Part shown: positions 23,997 to 32,310 of the stretch, piece by piece
How the letters are laid out: every line of letters starts with the position of its first letter
Position numbering within the stretch: position 1 is the first letter of the stretch
Source: UBA7236 sp964463165
GTDB taxonomy: Bacteria; Bacteroidota; Bacteroidia; Chitinophagales; BACL12
NCBI GenBank assembly: GCA_964463165.1
Contig: CAYXBK010000006.1
Location: 1 to 64,000, forward strand
Reading direction: 5' to 3'
DNA: 64,000 nucleotides
Notes under the pieces: model-generated
Database searches by the model: none
What the model was told of the DNA's origin: nothing
Seen by the model: the letters and a program-made list of their open reading frames with translations, nothing else
Made by a program: the position numbers and the translations under genes

Positions 23997-24922
23997 TAAA
24001 CCCAATCAATTCCTTTCCTCAATAAATTAATTGTTTTTTCTTCTTCAGTGCCCGGTTCAATCTTATAATTATATTCCCATTTTGCTTCCGGCGGCATGCT
24101 CATTAAAATAGATTCTGTTCTGCCATCGGTATCCAATCCGAATTTTGTTCCTTTATCATACACGAGATTAAATTCTGCATAACGCCCTCTCCGTATCAAC
24201 TGAAATTGTTTTTGCTTTTTGGTATACTGCAGGTCTTTATTCGCAGACATAATTTCCGTATAGATCGGTGCAAATGCATTTCCGACATCTTTTACAAAAT
24301 GAAAACGGTCTGCGAGGCTGAACGCATCTGTTACAGATAATCTGTCGAAAAAAATACCGCCGACACCTCTGGTTTCATCGCGGTGTTTGATATAAAAATA
24401 TTCGTCAGCCCAATTTTTAAACGTCGGGTAATACTCAGGATGATGTGTATCGCAAATGCGTTTTAACGTTTGATGAAAATGTTTTGCCTGCGCAGGATCA
24501 ACATAAATCGGGGTAAGATCTATTCCGCCGCCAAACCATTTTTCACCGCTGCTTACTTCGAAATAGCGGACATTCATATGAATGATGGGCACCATCGGAC
24601 TAAAAGGATGCATCACGATGGATACACCGGATGCAAAAAAATCGTGGCCGTGAATATTGAGCGCTTTTGCGATTTTATCAGGCAATATACCGTGCACCTC
24701 ACTGAAATTCACACCGCCCTTTTCAAGAATATTTGCATTGCTGATCACCCTCGTGCGTCCGCCGCCGCCGCCCGGGCGGGTCCAGTGTTCTTCAACAAAA
24801 ACACCTTTGCCGTCGCATTTTTCTATCTGGCGGCAAATATCATCCTGCAATCCGCGAAACCAGGAAGCAATCTCAAATCTTGTTAATTCTTTCACTTTAT
24901 TTTTTCTCTCTAAAATTTCCAT
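23996..24922 (-). CDS. hemF: oxygen-dependent coproporphyrinogen III oxidase
   Basis: The product has 308 residues from ATG 24922, the usual length. It decarboxylates two propionates of coproporphyrinogen III to vinyl groups with O2 in haem synthesis. Family landmarks are RPGGGGGRTRVISN, HMNVRYFE with the active-site histidine region, WFGGGIDLTPIYV, EYYPTFKNWADEYFYIKHR, RGVGGIFFD, and RRGRYAEFNLVYDKGTKFGL. HemF needs oxygen, which supports an aerobic host. It stands alone; the heptamer array touches its stop codon, and no terminator hairpin was seen behind it. Confidence 0.97.
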   Translation of the reverse strand: MEILERKNKVKELTRFEIASWFRGLQDDICRQIEKCDGKGVFVEEHWTRPGGGGGRTRVISNANILEKGGVNFSEVHGILPDKIAKALNIHGHDFFASGVSIVMHPFSPMVPIIHMNVRYFEVSSGEKWFGGGIDLTPIYVDPAQAKHFHQTLKRICDTHHPEYYPTFKNWADEYFYIKHRDETRGVGGIFFDRLSVTDAFSLADRFHFVKDVGNAFAPIYTEIMSANKDLQYTKKQKQFQLIRRGRYAEFNLVYDKGTKFGLDTDGRTESILMSMPPEAKWEYNYKIEPGTEEEKTINLLRKGIDWV

Positions 24923-25040
24923 AAAATTACTGTTTCCGTAAAAGTATTTCGATGTAAAAATCTATCAGATGATTTGCATCATCAGGAATTCACACGAAGA
25001 CACCAAGTCGCGAAACTGAGGAGGAGGAAAGCAATAATGA

Positions 25041-25072
25041 ATGTACCAATATACCAATGTACCGATGTACCA
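25041..25072. repeat. octamer array ATGTACCA x4
   Basis: ATGTACCA, ATATACCA, ATGTACCG and ATGTACCA lie in tandem in the spacer behind the hemF start. The unit length is 8 bp, unlike the 7-bp arrays elsewhere. Confidence 0.7.
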
Positions 25073-25165
25073 ATGCGAATAAGGCAAATGATTAATAAAT
25101 ACTTTTCTCTGCGCAACTGCGCCTCCCTGTTATTTTTTTTCGCCTTAATTGAATTCTTATAAAAC

Positions 25166-25468
25166 TCACTTCACCCCGAAATCAATCCGTAATTTCCTGT
25201 TGCGGTTGATATGATCTTCAAAATCGCAGAATAAACCCTGTGTATAAACCGGTAGCTGAAATACAAGAATATTTCCGGCAGATAAAAAAAGATTTATGGA
25301 AGGGTTCCTGTTTATTCCGGTGATTTGAAAGGCAGGGAAATTAGTTGTTTGAAGATTGAGATTGAAAGATGGTATGGCAGTTTGTGAAGCCTGGAACATA
25401 CCGGCATTTTGCGCATTGGATATGTGAGCAAATCCAAATACAAGCAATATCATCAATGTCCGCTTCAT
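25166..25468 (-). CDS. small exported protein, last gene of the VTC operon
   Basis: The product has 100 residues from ATG 25468. MKRTLMILLVFGFAHISNAQ is a signal peptide. The mature part is short and strand-rich, and I do not recognise it. Its start codon overlaps the stop of the DUF2490 gene as TGATG, so it is translationally coupled to it and is the last of five co-transcribed genes. It could be a periplasmic or outer-membrane partner of the DUF2490 barrel. Confidence 0.65.
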   Translation of the reverse strand: MKRTLMILLVFGFAHISNAQNAGMFQASQTAIPSFNLNLQTTNFPAFQITGINRNPSINLFLSAGNILVFQLPVYTQGLFCDFEDHINRNRKLRIDFGVK

Positions 25469-26103
25469 CAGAATTTATATACGTAGGTTAAACCGAATAC
25501 GTTCAAAATTTCAGGATCGTTTACATGAAATTCCTGGTCGTATAAAAAAAACGGATTGAGTTCATGATGTTTGGTAATTTCCCATGAAAGCCCGGCCTCA
25601 AGTCTGTAATCGTCAAATTGATTTATTTGATTTGAGAATGCATAAAATAATTCGGCGCTGAAATATGGTGTGAGTTTTTTTGTTGCCTCGTATTTTATTG
25701 TCCCTTTATTCCGCCATGCACTTCCTTCCTGCTGATCAGGAGTAAAACTATATTGGATTTTACTGCGGATGGAAAAATCAAAATCTTTTACGCCTTCTCG
25801 CAGGGTCAATGCAAGTCCGACACGGTTTATATCCGTCAGTTCGCGAATGGAATATCTGTAATCAATTCCGATCTTGATTTTTTTTGTGAATTTATAGGAC
25901 AGTGCAATATCAGAATTGATTTGATACAGACTGGCAACAGAAATATTATAACGCATTTCTTCACTGATATCGAGCGTAAGGTCTTTTGCAATATCGGCAC
26001 TGATCCCTGCGCTCAACCAGGTTCCTGCATCGCGGTGCTGCGCAAATACGGAATTGCAGGTAAAAAGAAATACTGCAAGAAATCCTGCACATTTAATCGT
26101 CAT
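25468..26103 (-). CDS. DUF2490-like outer-membrane protein
   Basis: The product has 211 residues if ATG 26103 is used; ATG 26112 is also possible. Both lie inside the end of the DUF4956 gene. A signal peptide ends NSVFAQ. The rest shows the alternating pattern of amphipathic strands with turns (DLTLDISEEMRYN, SYKFTKKIKIGIDYRYS) and ends in LTYVYKF with a C-terminal aromatic residue, as in outer-membrane beta barrels of the DUF2490 group. It probably forms a small barrel. It is the fourth gene of the VTC operon, overlapping genes on both sides. Confidence 0.75.
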   Translation of the reverse strand: MTIKCAGFLAVFLFTCNSVFAQHRDAGTWLSAGISADIAKDLTLDISEEMRYNISVASLYQINSDIALSYKFTKKIKIGIDYRYSIRELTDINRVGLALTLREGVKDFDFSIRSKIQYSFTPDQQEGSAWRNKGTIKYEATKKLTPYFSAELFYAFSNQINQFDDYRLEAGLSWEITKHHELNPFFLYDQEFHVNDPEILNVFGLTYVYKF

Positions 26104-26740
26104 CGTCGTCATCAGCTGCGGAAATTTCCTGCATGCCATCTGTAGTGGCGGCGATCGCAGTAGCTTTATAATAAATTTTCACCCGCACCATATCACGTAA
26201 AAAATCGGTGGTGATGATTTCGAAATTGCGAATATCCAAACCGGTTCTTTCTTTCAGGTCGTTCATCATCACCTGGCGCTTTTCAGGTTTTATATTTTCA
26301 ATTTTTTCGTATTCAATTGTTTGTTCACTCAAACCTTCTTTATACCATAAACGCTCAAGCAACCAGCCGCCGCCAAGCAAGGCGAAATTTGTAAATACCA
26401 GTTCAACAATACTTGTTTTCTTAATTGTAAGTGCATTGATCACAGCAATTGCAATGGCAAGAAATAAATAGGTCATCTCTTTCATCGGTATACTGATGGT
26501 GCGGTACCGCAAAATGGAGAATACGGCAAACAAACCGAATGCAAAACCCGTATCGAGATTAATTTCCTGCAGCAGATAGCATAAAAAGAAAATCATCATG
26601 CTGAATAAATAAAATGAGAATGCGTAGTTTTTATTTTTTTTATCGCTCCGGTATACAAAACGGACGAGTATATAAACGATTAAAAAATTAAATACAGAAC
26701 GCACTGTAAGATCATAAAAATCGGCATCGAAAAATTTCAT
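26093..26740 (-). CDS. DUF4956 membrane protein
   Basis: The product has about 215 residues from ATG 26740; ATG 26794 inside the VTC gene is an alternative. Four membrane helices are visible (for example VFNFLIVYILVRFVY, FSFYLFSMMIFFLCYLL, TYLFLAIAIAVINAL). LFAVFSILRYRTISIPMKEM is a family-specific loop, and a cytoplasmic C-terminal domain follows (PEKRQVMMNDLKERTGLDIRNFEI). It ends in a run of six aspartates. DUF4956 proteins often pair with VTC-domain polyphosphate polymerases, as here, but their task is not settled; a membrane partner or channel is a guess. Confidence 0.85.
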   Translation of the reverse strand: MKFFDADFYDLTVRSVFNFLIVYILVRFVYRSDKKNKNYAFSFYLFSMMIFFLCYLLQEINLDTGFAFGLFAVFSILRYRTISIPMKEMTYLFLAIAIAVINALTIKKTSIVELVFTNFALLGGGWLLERLWYKEGLSEQTIEYEKIENIKPEKRQVMMNDLKERTGLDIRNFEIITTDFLRDMVRVKIYYKATAIAATTDGMQEISAADDDDDD

Positions 26741-26768
26741 GTCGAGAAATTTTCCTGCGTCTCTGTCC

Positions 26769-27539
26769 TCAGTTACTTGGAGTAGTGTAAACATTTTCAA
26801 TTCGGTTTATTCGGATTTTCTTGGATTTAAAATTATTTTGTTTGATTTCGGGATACATATATGCAACCCCGACACTGTATTTACTGATGCGCATTTCAGG
26901 GCAGAAATTATCACGCATCGCCAGTCTGAATTTCGAACCGGAAAGGGAAGAATCAATTTTTAATTCTGCAATACAAAGCCTGCTGAATTTTTTTTCTTCA
27001 CCTGTAATTTGTAAAACAAGGTTTGTATCAATTGTCGCCCGCTCGTGCATATTCCGGTTCACCAGTGTAAAGCGTTTGAATTCGTTATACAGGGTCGGGA
27101 ATAAATCATCCGGATCGAATGGTGTATTTGCACGGATAAAATCCTTCGCCGTATCATTTAAAATATAACTGAATTCTTCAAGTTTGATCCTTGATTTAAT
27201 TGTGCGGCCGGTATTTGTTTTGAATTTCACTTCGAGAAATACCAGATCGCTTTCAACATATTTTCTGATCCGGATCTTATAGCGGTTTACACGCCGGTTG
27301 TGGTGCTGGGTATAGCAGAAAAAATCCTTTGTGTCGAAATAAATATTCTGATAACTGAATAACCTTTCACCGTTTATTTCGAGCAAACGGTAATCGGGTC
27401 GCAATTCATAAAGTATACCATTGAGTTTTGATCTGTCGAAAAAATACTTTGTATCCTTCCGGTTCATCAATGTAACCTTATCCATTTCACCGAGTGTAAT
27501 GGTATCAAATGTGGTTAATATCTCGAGATCTGAATTCAA
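26769..27539 (-). CDS. VTC-domain polyphosphate-polymerase-like protein
   Basis: The product has 256 residues. The VTC core is recognisable from KVTLMNRKDTKYFFDRSKL, YFDTKDFFCYTQHHNRR, NRYKIRIRKY and VFLEVKFKTN, a basic and acidic tunnel pattern as in the triphosphate tunnel fold; ELKIDSSLSGSKFR comes later. In yeast Vtc4 this domain makes polyphosphate from ATP. The start is probably TTG 27539, which overlaps the previous stop as TTGA; the first ATG is 18 codons further in and would cut a conserved strand. No membrane segment is present, so membrane coupling may come from the next gene, DUF4956. Confidence 0.85.
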   Translation of the reverse strand: MNSDLEILTTFDTITLGEMDKVTLMNRKDTKYFFDRSKLNGILYELRPDYRLLEINGERLFSYQNIYFDTKDFFCYTQHHNRRVNRYKIRIRKYVESDLVFLEVKFKTNTGRTIKSRIKLEEFSYILNDTAKDFIRANTPFDPDDLFPTLYNEFKRFTLVNRNMHERATIDTNLVLQITGEEKKFSRLCIAELKIDSSLSGSKFRLAMRDNFCPEMRISKYSVGVAYMYPEIKQNNFKSKKIRINRIENVYTTPSN

Positions 27540-27955
27540 TTGCGTTTGTCGATAACAATGTCGGGTGCAGAAACTGTTTGATGATTTTCATTTACTTCAA
27601 TATTGATCAATACGGCGACACTGCCACCATCGCAACCAATACAATCCGAGTAGGCAAAAATTGTATAATTTCCTTTCCTTAAAAAATTAAATTCGTAGGT
27701 GCCGTCATAACTTGTACGCACATCATCGTCGTAAACCGTTCCGTCACCATAAATCAGATATACATGCTGGTCAGCACCGTAATAATCGGCAAAGAGGGTT
27801 CCCGAAGCATTGTATTCCTGAACAAATACTTTCCCTGTGATGGTAGATGTGCCGCCGTCGCCGGGCAAAGAATTACAGGAAGTAAATAATACGAGGAATA
27901 AACTGACCGCTGATAAGGGCAATTTAAATCGGGAGGAGCCAAAGAAGGAAGCCAT
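27536..27955 (-). CDS. lipoprotein at the head of the VTC operon
   Basis: The product has 139 residues from ATG 27955. The signal VSLFLVLFTSC has lipobox FTSC. The mature domain (about 38-125) with ITGKVFVQEYN ... SYDGTYEFNFLRKGNYTIFAY looks like a carboxypeptidase-regulatory or SdrD B-type beta sandwich. No enzyme motif is visible. It overlaps the VTC gene by 4 bp and is the first of five genes read together: lipoprotein, VTC, DUF4956, DUF2490 and a small exported protein. It probably links the system to the outer membrane. Confidence 0.75.
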   Translation of the reverse strand: MASFFGSSRFKLPLSAVSLFLVLFTSCNSLPGDGGTSTITGKVFVQEYNASGTLFADYYGADQHVYLIYGDGTVYDDDVRTSYDGTYEFNFLRKGNYTIFAYSDCIGCDGGSVAVLINIEVNENHQTVSAPDIVIDKRN

Positions 27956-28014
27956 TTCTTGCGATATTATTTTTTTGTTACCGCTGGGTTTATTTTATGT
28001 AAAGTTAAACGCTT

Positions 28015-29043
28015 TCACGGGTATTTAAAATTCCTGATCGCAGGTATCACCAGCTGATCCACCATTTCGGGGCTGATATCCAGATGTGTTACAAACCTGA
28101 CGGAATTATCTCCGATTGTAAAAGCCAGAACTCCGTTTTGAGCCAGATATTCAATAAATGCATCATCCTGCACCTCCGGTTTCAATTTGAAAATGACAAT
28201 GTTTGTCTCGGGATCAAGGGTTGATTCCACATAAGGAGCCTTTTTTAATGCATCATGAATTGCATTTGCCAGCGCATGATCATCGGCAAGTCGCGAAAGA
28301 TGATTATCGAGCGCATACATACAGGCTGATGCAAGTATACCGGCCTGGCGCATCCCGCCACCAAATGCTTTGCGGACACGGCGGGCTTTTGAAATATATT
28401 TTTCTTTACCGGTTAAAATTGCGCCAACCGGGCAACCAAGTCCTTTCGAAAAACAAAGTGAGATCGTATCGAATGTGTTACCGAAATTTTTTGGCGACTC
28501 ACCACTTGCTGTTAAAGCATTGAACAATCTTGAACCATCGAGATGCATTTTTAAATCATGTGTGCGGCAAACAGTTTCGATTTCTTTAATGGCCTGCATC
28601 GGGAATATTTTCCCGCCACCGCGGTTCACTGTATTTTCGAGGCATACAAGCGAAGTAACCGGTTTGTGCACATCAGCCGGATTAATATTGGAGATAATAT
28701 CCTGAGCTGAAAAAACACCTCTGTTACCGTGCACATATCTTACCGAACAACCTGAATGAAATGCGTAACCGCCCACTTCATAAACATAAATATGTGAAAT
28801 GCGGTCACAGATAATTTCATCCAGCGGATTTGTGAGAATTTTAATTGCGATCTGATTTGCCATCGTTGCGGTCGGGCAAAATAATGCGGCTTCCGTACCG
28901 AACATGATTTTTATTTTTTCTTCGAGCGCATTTATCGAAGGATCTTCTCCAAATACATCATCACCAACTTCCGCCTGCATCATCATTGCACGCATTTCTT
29001 TTGTTGGTTTGGTTACGGTATCGCTGCGCAGATCGGCTATCAT
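28015..29043 (-). CDS. ltaE: low-specificity L-threonine aldolase
   Basis: The product has 342 residues from ATG 29043, the normal length. A PLP enzyme that cleaves L-threonine and L-allo-threonine to glycine and acetaldehyde in the cytoplasm. Motifs are DLRSDTVTKPTKEM at the N-terminus, EVGDDVFGEDP, MHLDGSRLFNA (the aspartate contacts the PLP ring), and SLCFSKGLGCPVG with the PLP lysine, then RKAFGGGMRQAG. Its start overlaps the rhomboid stop by 4 bp, so rlmH, the rhomboid gene and ltaE form a short operon on the minus strand. Confidence 0.95.
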   Translation of the reverse strand: MIADLRSDTVTKPTKEMRAMMMQAEVGDDVFGEDPSINALEEKIKIMFGTEAALFCPTATMANQIAIKILTNPLDEIICDRISHIYVYEVGGYAFHSGCSVRYVHGNRGVFSAQDIISNINPADVHKPVTSLVCLENTVNRGGGKIFPMQAIKEIETVCRTHDLKMHLDGSRLFNALTASGESPKNFGNTFDTISLCFSKGLGCPVGAILTGKEKYISKARRVRKAFGGGMRQAGILASACMYALDNHLSRLADDHALANAIHDALKKAPYVESTLDPETNIVIFKLKPEVQDDAFIEYLAQNGVLAFTIGDNSVRFVTHLDISPEMVDQLVIPAIRNFKYP

Positions 29044-29678
29044 AATTTATCTTGTATCAAATGTATGAGTGATGTAAATAATTCAGGTTTAAATGCAATG
29101 GGAAATAAAAATCCGAAAACTGATCCGTAAAAATGCGCATCATGATTAATATTTCCTTTACCGCGTTGTCCCATTACGCCGGAATAAATTAAATATAATG
29201 CTCCGAAGATAACAGGAGGTACGGAAAAAGGAAGGAATAAAATTCCGATTCCGCCATCAGCCGGCCAGGGATCGATCAGGATATATGAAAAAACAACAGC
29301 TGCAACCGCACCCGAAGCTCCAAGGCCTCTGTAAGTTGCATCATGCCGGTGTTTGAAATAGGATGGAATATCAGAAACGATCAGGGCCAGCACATACATC
29401 ACAACGTAAGCAAGGCGTGCCTGAGCATGAAATATGGCAGGAAAAAACCAGGTTTCAACAATACTTCCGAATGAATATAAAACATACATATTGATGAGCA
29501 GGTGCATGAAATCTGCATGGATAAATCCGCTCGTTAAAAAACGGTACCATTCTTTTCTTTCATTGATTGCAAACGGATAAAATAAAGCCGAACCCATTAC
29601 AGCCTGATTATTAAATGCCATAAAGGAAGAAATTGCAGTTAAGATGATGATGAGAAAAGTGATATACGGCTGATCCAT
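29040..29678 (-). CDS. rhomboid family intramembrane serine protease
   Basis: The product has 212 residues with about six membrane helices. The catalytic serine is in GLGASGAVAAVVF, and HDAHFYGSVFGF holds the catalytic histidine. HADFMHLLINMYVLYSFG is the conserved L1-loop/helix region. Rhomboids cut within or next to membrane helices of substrates; the target here is unknown. It begins directly after the rlmH stop codon and overlaps the ltaE start by 4 bp. Confidence 0.92.
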   Translation of the reverse strand: MDQPYITFLIIILTAISSFMAFNNQAVMGSALFYPFAINERKEWYRFLTSGFIHADFMHLLINMYVLYSFGSIVETWFFPAIFHAQARLAYVVMYVLALIVSDIPSYFKHRHDATYRGLGASGAVAAVVFSYILIDPWPADGGIGILFLPFSVPPVIFGALYLIYSGVMGQRGKGNINHDAHFYGSVFGFLFPIAFKPELFTSLIHLIQDKL

Positions 29679-30140
29679 TTAATGATGATAAGGTTCGTTA
29701 TGTAAAATTGTGAATGCACGATATAATTGTTCAAGGAAGATCAAACGGATAAGCTGATGCGGAAAAGTCATTTGCGATAAACTTATTTTATCCTGTGCCG
29801 CTGTATAAATTTCTTCACCGAATCCATATGCTCCTCCGATCACAAACAGAAGATGTTTTTTACTTGCCAATTGTTTTTTTTGAATGAAGGAGGCGAATTG
29901 TTTCGACGTCATTTCGTTTCCCGTTTCATCGAGCACAACAATGCAATCTGCTTTCGCAATTTCTTTTTTCAGAAGTAATGTTTCTTTCTTTTTCGCTTCT
30001 GCAGCATTTGATAATTTGACATCGGCAGTTTCGATCACCTGAAACGAACAATAATTACTGATGCGGTTCTGGTACATTTTCATGAGTTCGGATACCTGTT
30101 TGCTATTCGTTTTACCGGTACATAAAAATGTGATCTTCAT
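29679..30140 (-). CDS. rlmH: 23S rRNA (pseudouridine1915-N3)-methyltransferase RlmH
   Basis: The product has 153 residues, the typical length. A SPOUT-fold enzyme that methylates pseudouridine 1915 of helix 69 in the ribosome. FVIGGAYGFGEEIY is the knotted SAM-binding loop, DETGNEMTSKQFA lies before it, and the C-terminus ends LEQLYRAFTILHNEPYHH as in all family members. It is the first gene of the rlmH-rhomboid-ltaE operon and is divergent from a cytochrome-like lipoprotein gene. Confidence 0.97.
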   Translation of the reverse strand: MKITFLCTGKTNSKQVSELMKMYQNRISNYCSFQVIETADVKLSNAAEAKKKETLLLKKEIAKADCIVVLDETGNEMTSKQFASFIQKKQLASKKHLLFVIGGAYGFGEEIYTAAQDKISLSQMTFPHQLIRLIFLEQLYRAFTILHNEPYHH

Positions 30141-30254
30141 CTTTTGGTAAAGATAAAGGTGGAAATGGATAATGAAAATTCACATTTTCTCATTTATTTC
30201 GTGTGTTGAACAAAATGCGGCATTCTATTGTATTGTTGAGATTAAAATAAAAGC

Positions 30255-30587
30255 ATGAGGAATTATTTTCTGATTGGAATAGGAATCCTGATCATCGCCG
30301 GTTGCGCACCAAAATTATATGAAGCTGGCCAACAGCAGGTAGACTGGGTTGCGTCGTCGTATCAATACAAGGGTAGTGTAGAGGGATTCAACCACGCCCG
30401 CACGATGTACACACAATATTGTCAAACCTGCCATAATCTGCATATGCCCGACGAATACACGATTGCAGAATGGAACACGATTTACCCGAATATGTCGGTA
30501 AGAGTTTCTATTCCTGATTCGAATAAACAACAGATCTATTATTATATTATTGCGGGAGCAAAGGATGCCGGTGCTGCAAATAATTAA
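30255..30587 (+). CDS. small c-type cytochrome lipoprotein
   Basis: The product has 110 residues from ATG 30255. The signal LIGIGILIIAGC has lipobox IAGC. One haem-binding motif CQTCH lies in TMYTQYCQTCHNLHM. A methionine in IYPNMSVRVS or HMPDEY could be the distal ligand. This is a very short monohaem cytochrome, probably anchored to the outer or inner membrane on the periplasmic side. No partner oxidoreductase is adjacent. It converges with the porin gene, only 6 bp apart. Confidence 0.8.
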   Translation: MRNYFLIGIGILIIAGCAPKLYEAGQQQVDWVASSYQYKGSVEGFNHARTMYTQYCQTCHNLHMPDEYTIAEWNTIYPNMSVRVSIPDSNKQQIYYYIIAGAKDAGAANN

Positions 30588-30593
30588 TTGACT

Positions 30594-31649
30594 TTAAAAT
30601 TTTATTTGCGCTTGCAGATACATTCTGTCGTCGTGTCCTTTCGGTATATCAATAACATTACCTCTTGCGACATAATTAAATAAGATGCGGAATTTATCTT
30701 TCGGTTCTCCGTAATAAGCGCCGAATGTCCACACACTCCATTCGTCCTGAAACACATCATACCGCACAAGCGGACCTGCATTCCATTTTGTTTTAAAAGC
30801 GATCAACGCCTGGTAGCCCATCGGATCATCATATAATGTATCACCTGCCATATCTTCACCTGCACCGTATTCAGCCGCCAGAAAAAATAATCTATGATCA
30901 ATTTCCAGATCGGCACCGATGCGATTAAAATCTGCATACACATCATCTGCAGGATCTACAATATCATCACCCAGATAGCGCAAACCACCCGCTCCGAATG
31001 AACCTCCGATTCTGCATTCAAGATCCTCATTTTTATAACGCATTCCTACTCGTCCCCACAATGCTTTTTTCGTATTGAAATCGTACGGGCCGGTTACATT
31101 CATTTTTGTTCCATTGGTAAATGTGACCGCATTTTCAAATCTCCAATTCTCATTTAATTTAATATGCCCGATGAGCCCGATGCCGATATCGCGGAGATTT
31201 TCACCTCTTGAAACACCATCCGACATTTCGGCCCTGTTTACCGTATATAATTCCGTAACAGATTGCCTGTTCTCCCAACCGAATTGTGTTTTTTGCTGAC
31301 CAACCCTGATCGATTGATTTTTCAGCAGATGAAATTCCAGATATGCGTCACGTAAAATACCGCCTTGTTCGGGTGCCCGCGGATCGATCATGAGCTGATA
31401 GGAAATATATTTATTCAAATCTCCCTTCGCAATCAACCGGGCACGCAATATCCGGAAACCGCCCGGATCGCGGATGGTATCGCCGTTGGTATTTAATTCA
31501 GTCATGTAATGAACCTGCAGTACGCCACCTATTTCCAGCTTTTTTTTATCCTTTTTAGTGTTTGCCGTATCTGAAGAAATTATTGATTGCGCTGATGAAA
31601 GATTTCCTGTTAGCATCAGGCTGAAGTAAATGAAAAGAAGCTTTTTCAT
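30594..31649 (-). CDS. outer-membrane porin (phosphate-selective porin O/P-like)
   Basis: The product has 351 residues from ATG 31649. The signal peptide ends GNLSSAQS. The mature part opens with a K-rich segment, then LEIGGVLQVHYM and FRILRARLIAKGDLNKYISYQLMID, the pattern of OprO/OprP-type barrels, and ends with MYLQAQIKF, where a C-terminal phenylalanine closes the last strand. Many strand pairs are visible. It probably forms a diffusion pore; anion or phosphate specificity cannot be read off. The gene stands alone on the minus strand. Confidence 0.85.
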   Translation of the reverse strand: MKKLLFIYFSLMLTGNLSSAQSIISSDTANTKKDKKKLEIGGVLQVHYMTELNTNGDTIRDPGGFRILRARLIAKGDLNKYISYQLMIDPRAPEQGGILRDAYLEFHLLKNQSIRVGQQKTQFGWENRQSVTELYTVNRAEMSDGVSRGENLRDIGIGLIGHIKLNENWRFENAVTFTNGTKMNVTGPYDFNTKKALWGRVGMRYKNEDLECRIGGSFGAGGLRYLGDDIVDPADDVYADFNRIGADLEIDHRLFFLAAEYGAGEDMAGDTLYDDPMGYQALIAFKTKWNAGPLVRYDVFQDEWSVWTFGAYYGEPKDKFRILFNYVARGNVIDIPKGHDDRMYLQAQIKF

Positions 31650-31730
31650 ACATCCGGAATTTTTATACAATGTACGGATTTATGAATTCAAATAGGAATT
31701 TGAAATCAATTGCAGGAAGGAAAAATATGC

Positions 31731-32294
31731 TTAATTAAAATTTGCTTTGCCCGAAGAAATACTTTTTGCGATACTGCTCACAATTGCAGCATTTTCTCCG
31801 TTCCATTTTTTATCGGCATGGATATAAAATACAATGCGTGTCTGAGGTGTATCGTAATAATAATATGTATCTGAATTCTGGTTGCATTTAATTCCGGGAT
31901 AACCGTCACTGAATTTAAAAGTTTCGGTGCTCACACAGGTTTTTAATTCCATTTCGGCCATGATTTCATTTCCTTCCAGATTTTCACCGTATATGCGCAG
32001 GTCCACTGATTTATTTCCGCAATCAATATAAAATCCGTCGCCGTTATTGCTTTTATCAATTGCTTTCCATTCTTTCGGAATTTCAAATGAAAAATCGTAG
32101 CGTTCATTTACCACTTTGAGAAATCCGCTTTCTTCCGTGGCATGATAATTTGCTTCGGTTGATTCATCATCAATAATTTTTTCTAAGGATGAGGTTGAAC
32201 TTGTGTCAGCGGGGATATTTGTTTTTTCATCAGCCTGATTTGATTTGCAGGAGAGTGCAAACAGGAAAATAAAAATTATGCTGATGCCTTTCAT
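31731..32294 (-). CDS. lipoprotein of unknown function downstream of signal peptidase
   Basis: The product has 187 residues from ATG 32294. The lipobox is FALSC. The linker to about residue 60 is rich in S, T, D and E. The globular part NERYDFSFEIPKEWKAI ... DLRIYGENLEGN resembles PsbP-like or DUF1795-like alpha/beta domains found in exported Bacteroidota proteins. It follows lepB by 16 bp and is probably co-transcribed with it. The function is unknown. Confidence 0.75.
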   Translation of the reverse strand: MKGISIIFIFLFALSCKSNQADEKTNIPADTSSTSSLEKIIDDESTEANYHATEESGFLKVVNERYDFSFEIPKEWKAIDKSNNGDGFYIDCGNKSVDLRIYGENLEGNEIMAEMELKTCVSTETFKFSDGYPGIKCNQNSDTYYYYDTPQTRIVFYIHADKKWNGENAAIVSSIAKSISSGKANFN

Positions 32295-32310
32295 GATCTG
32301 TATTTATGTA

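Noticed and set aside
24974..25162. 62-codon open frame on the plus strand between hemF and the VTC operon
   Set aside because: It runs through the octamer array and has no coding-like composition or homology feature.
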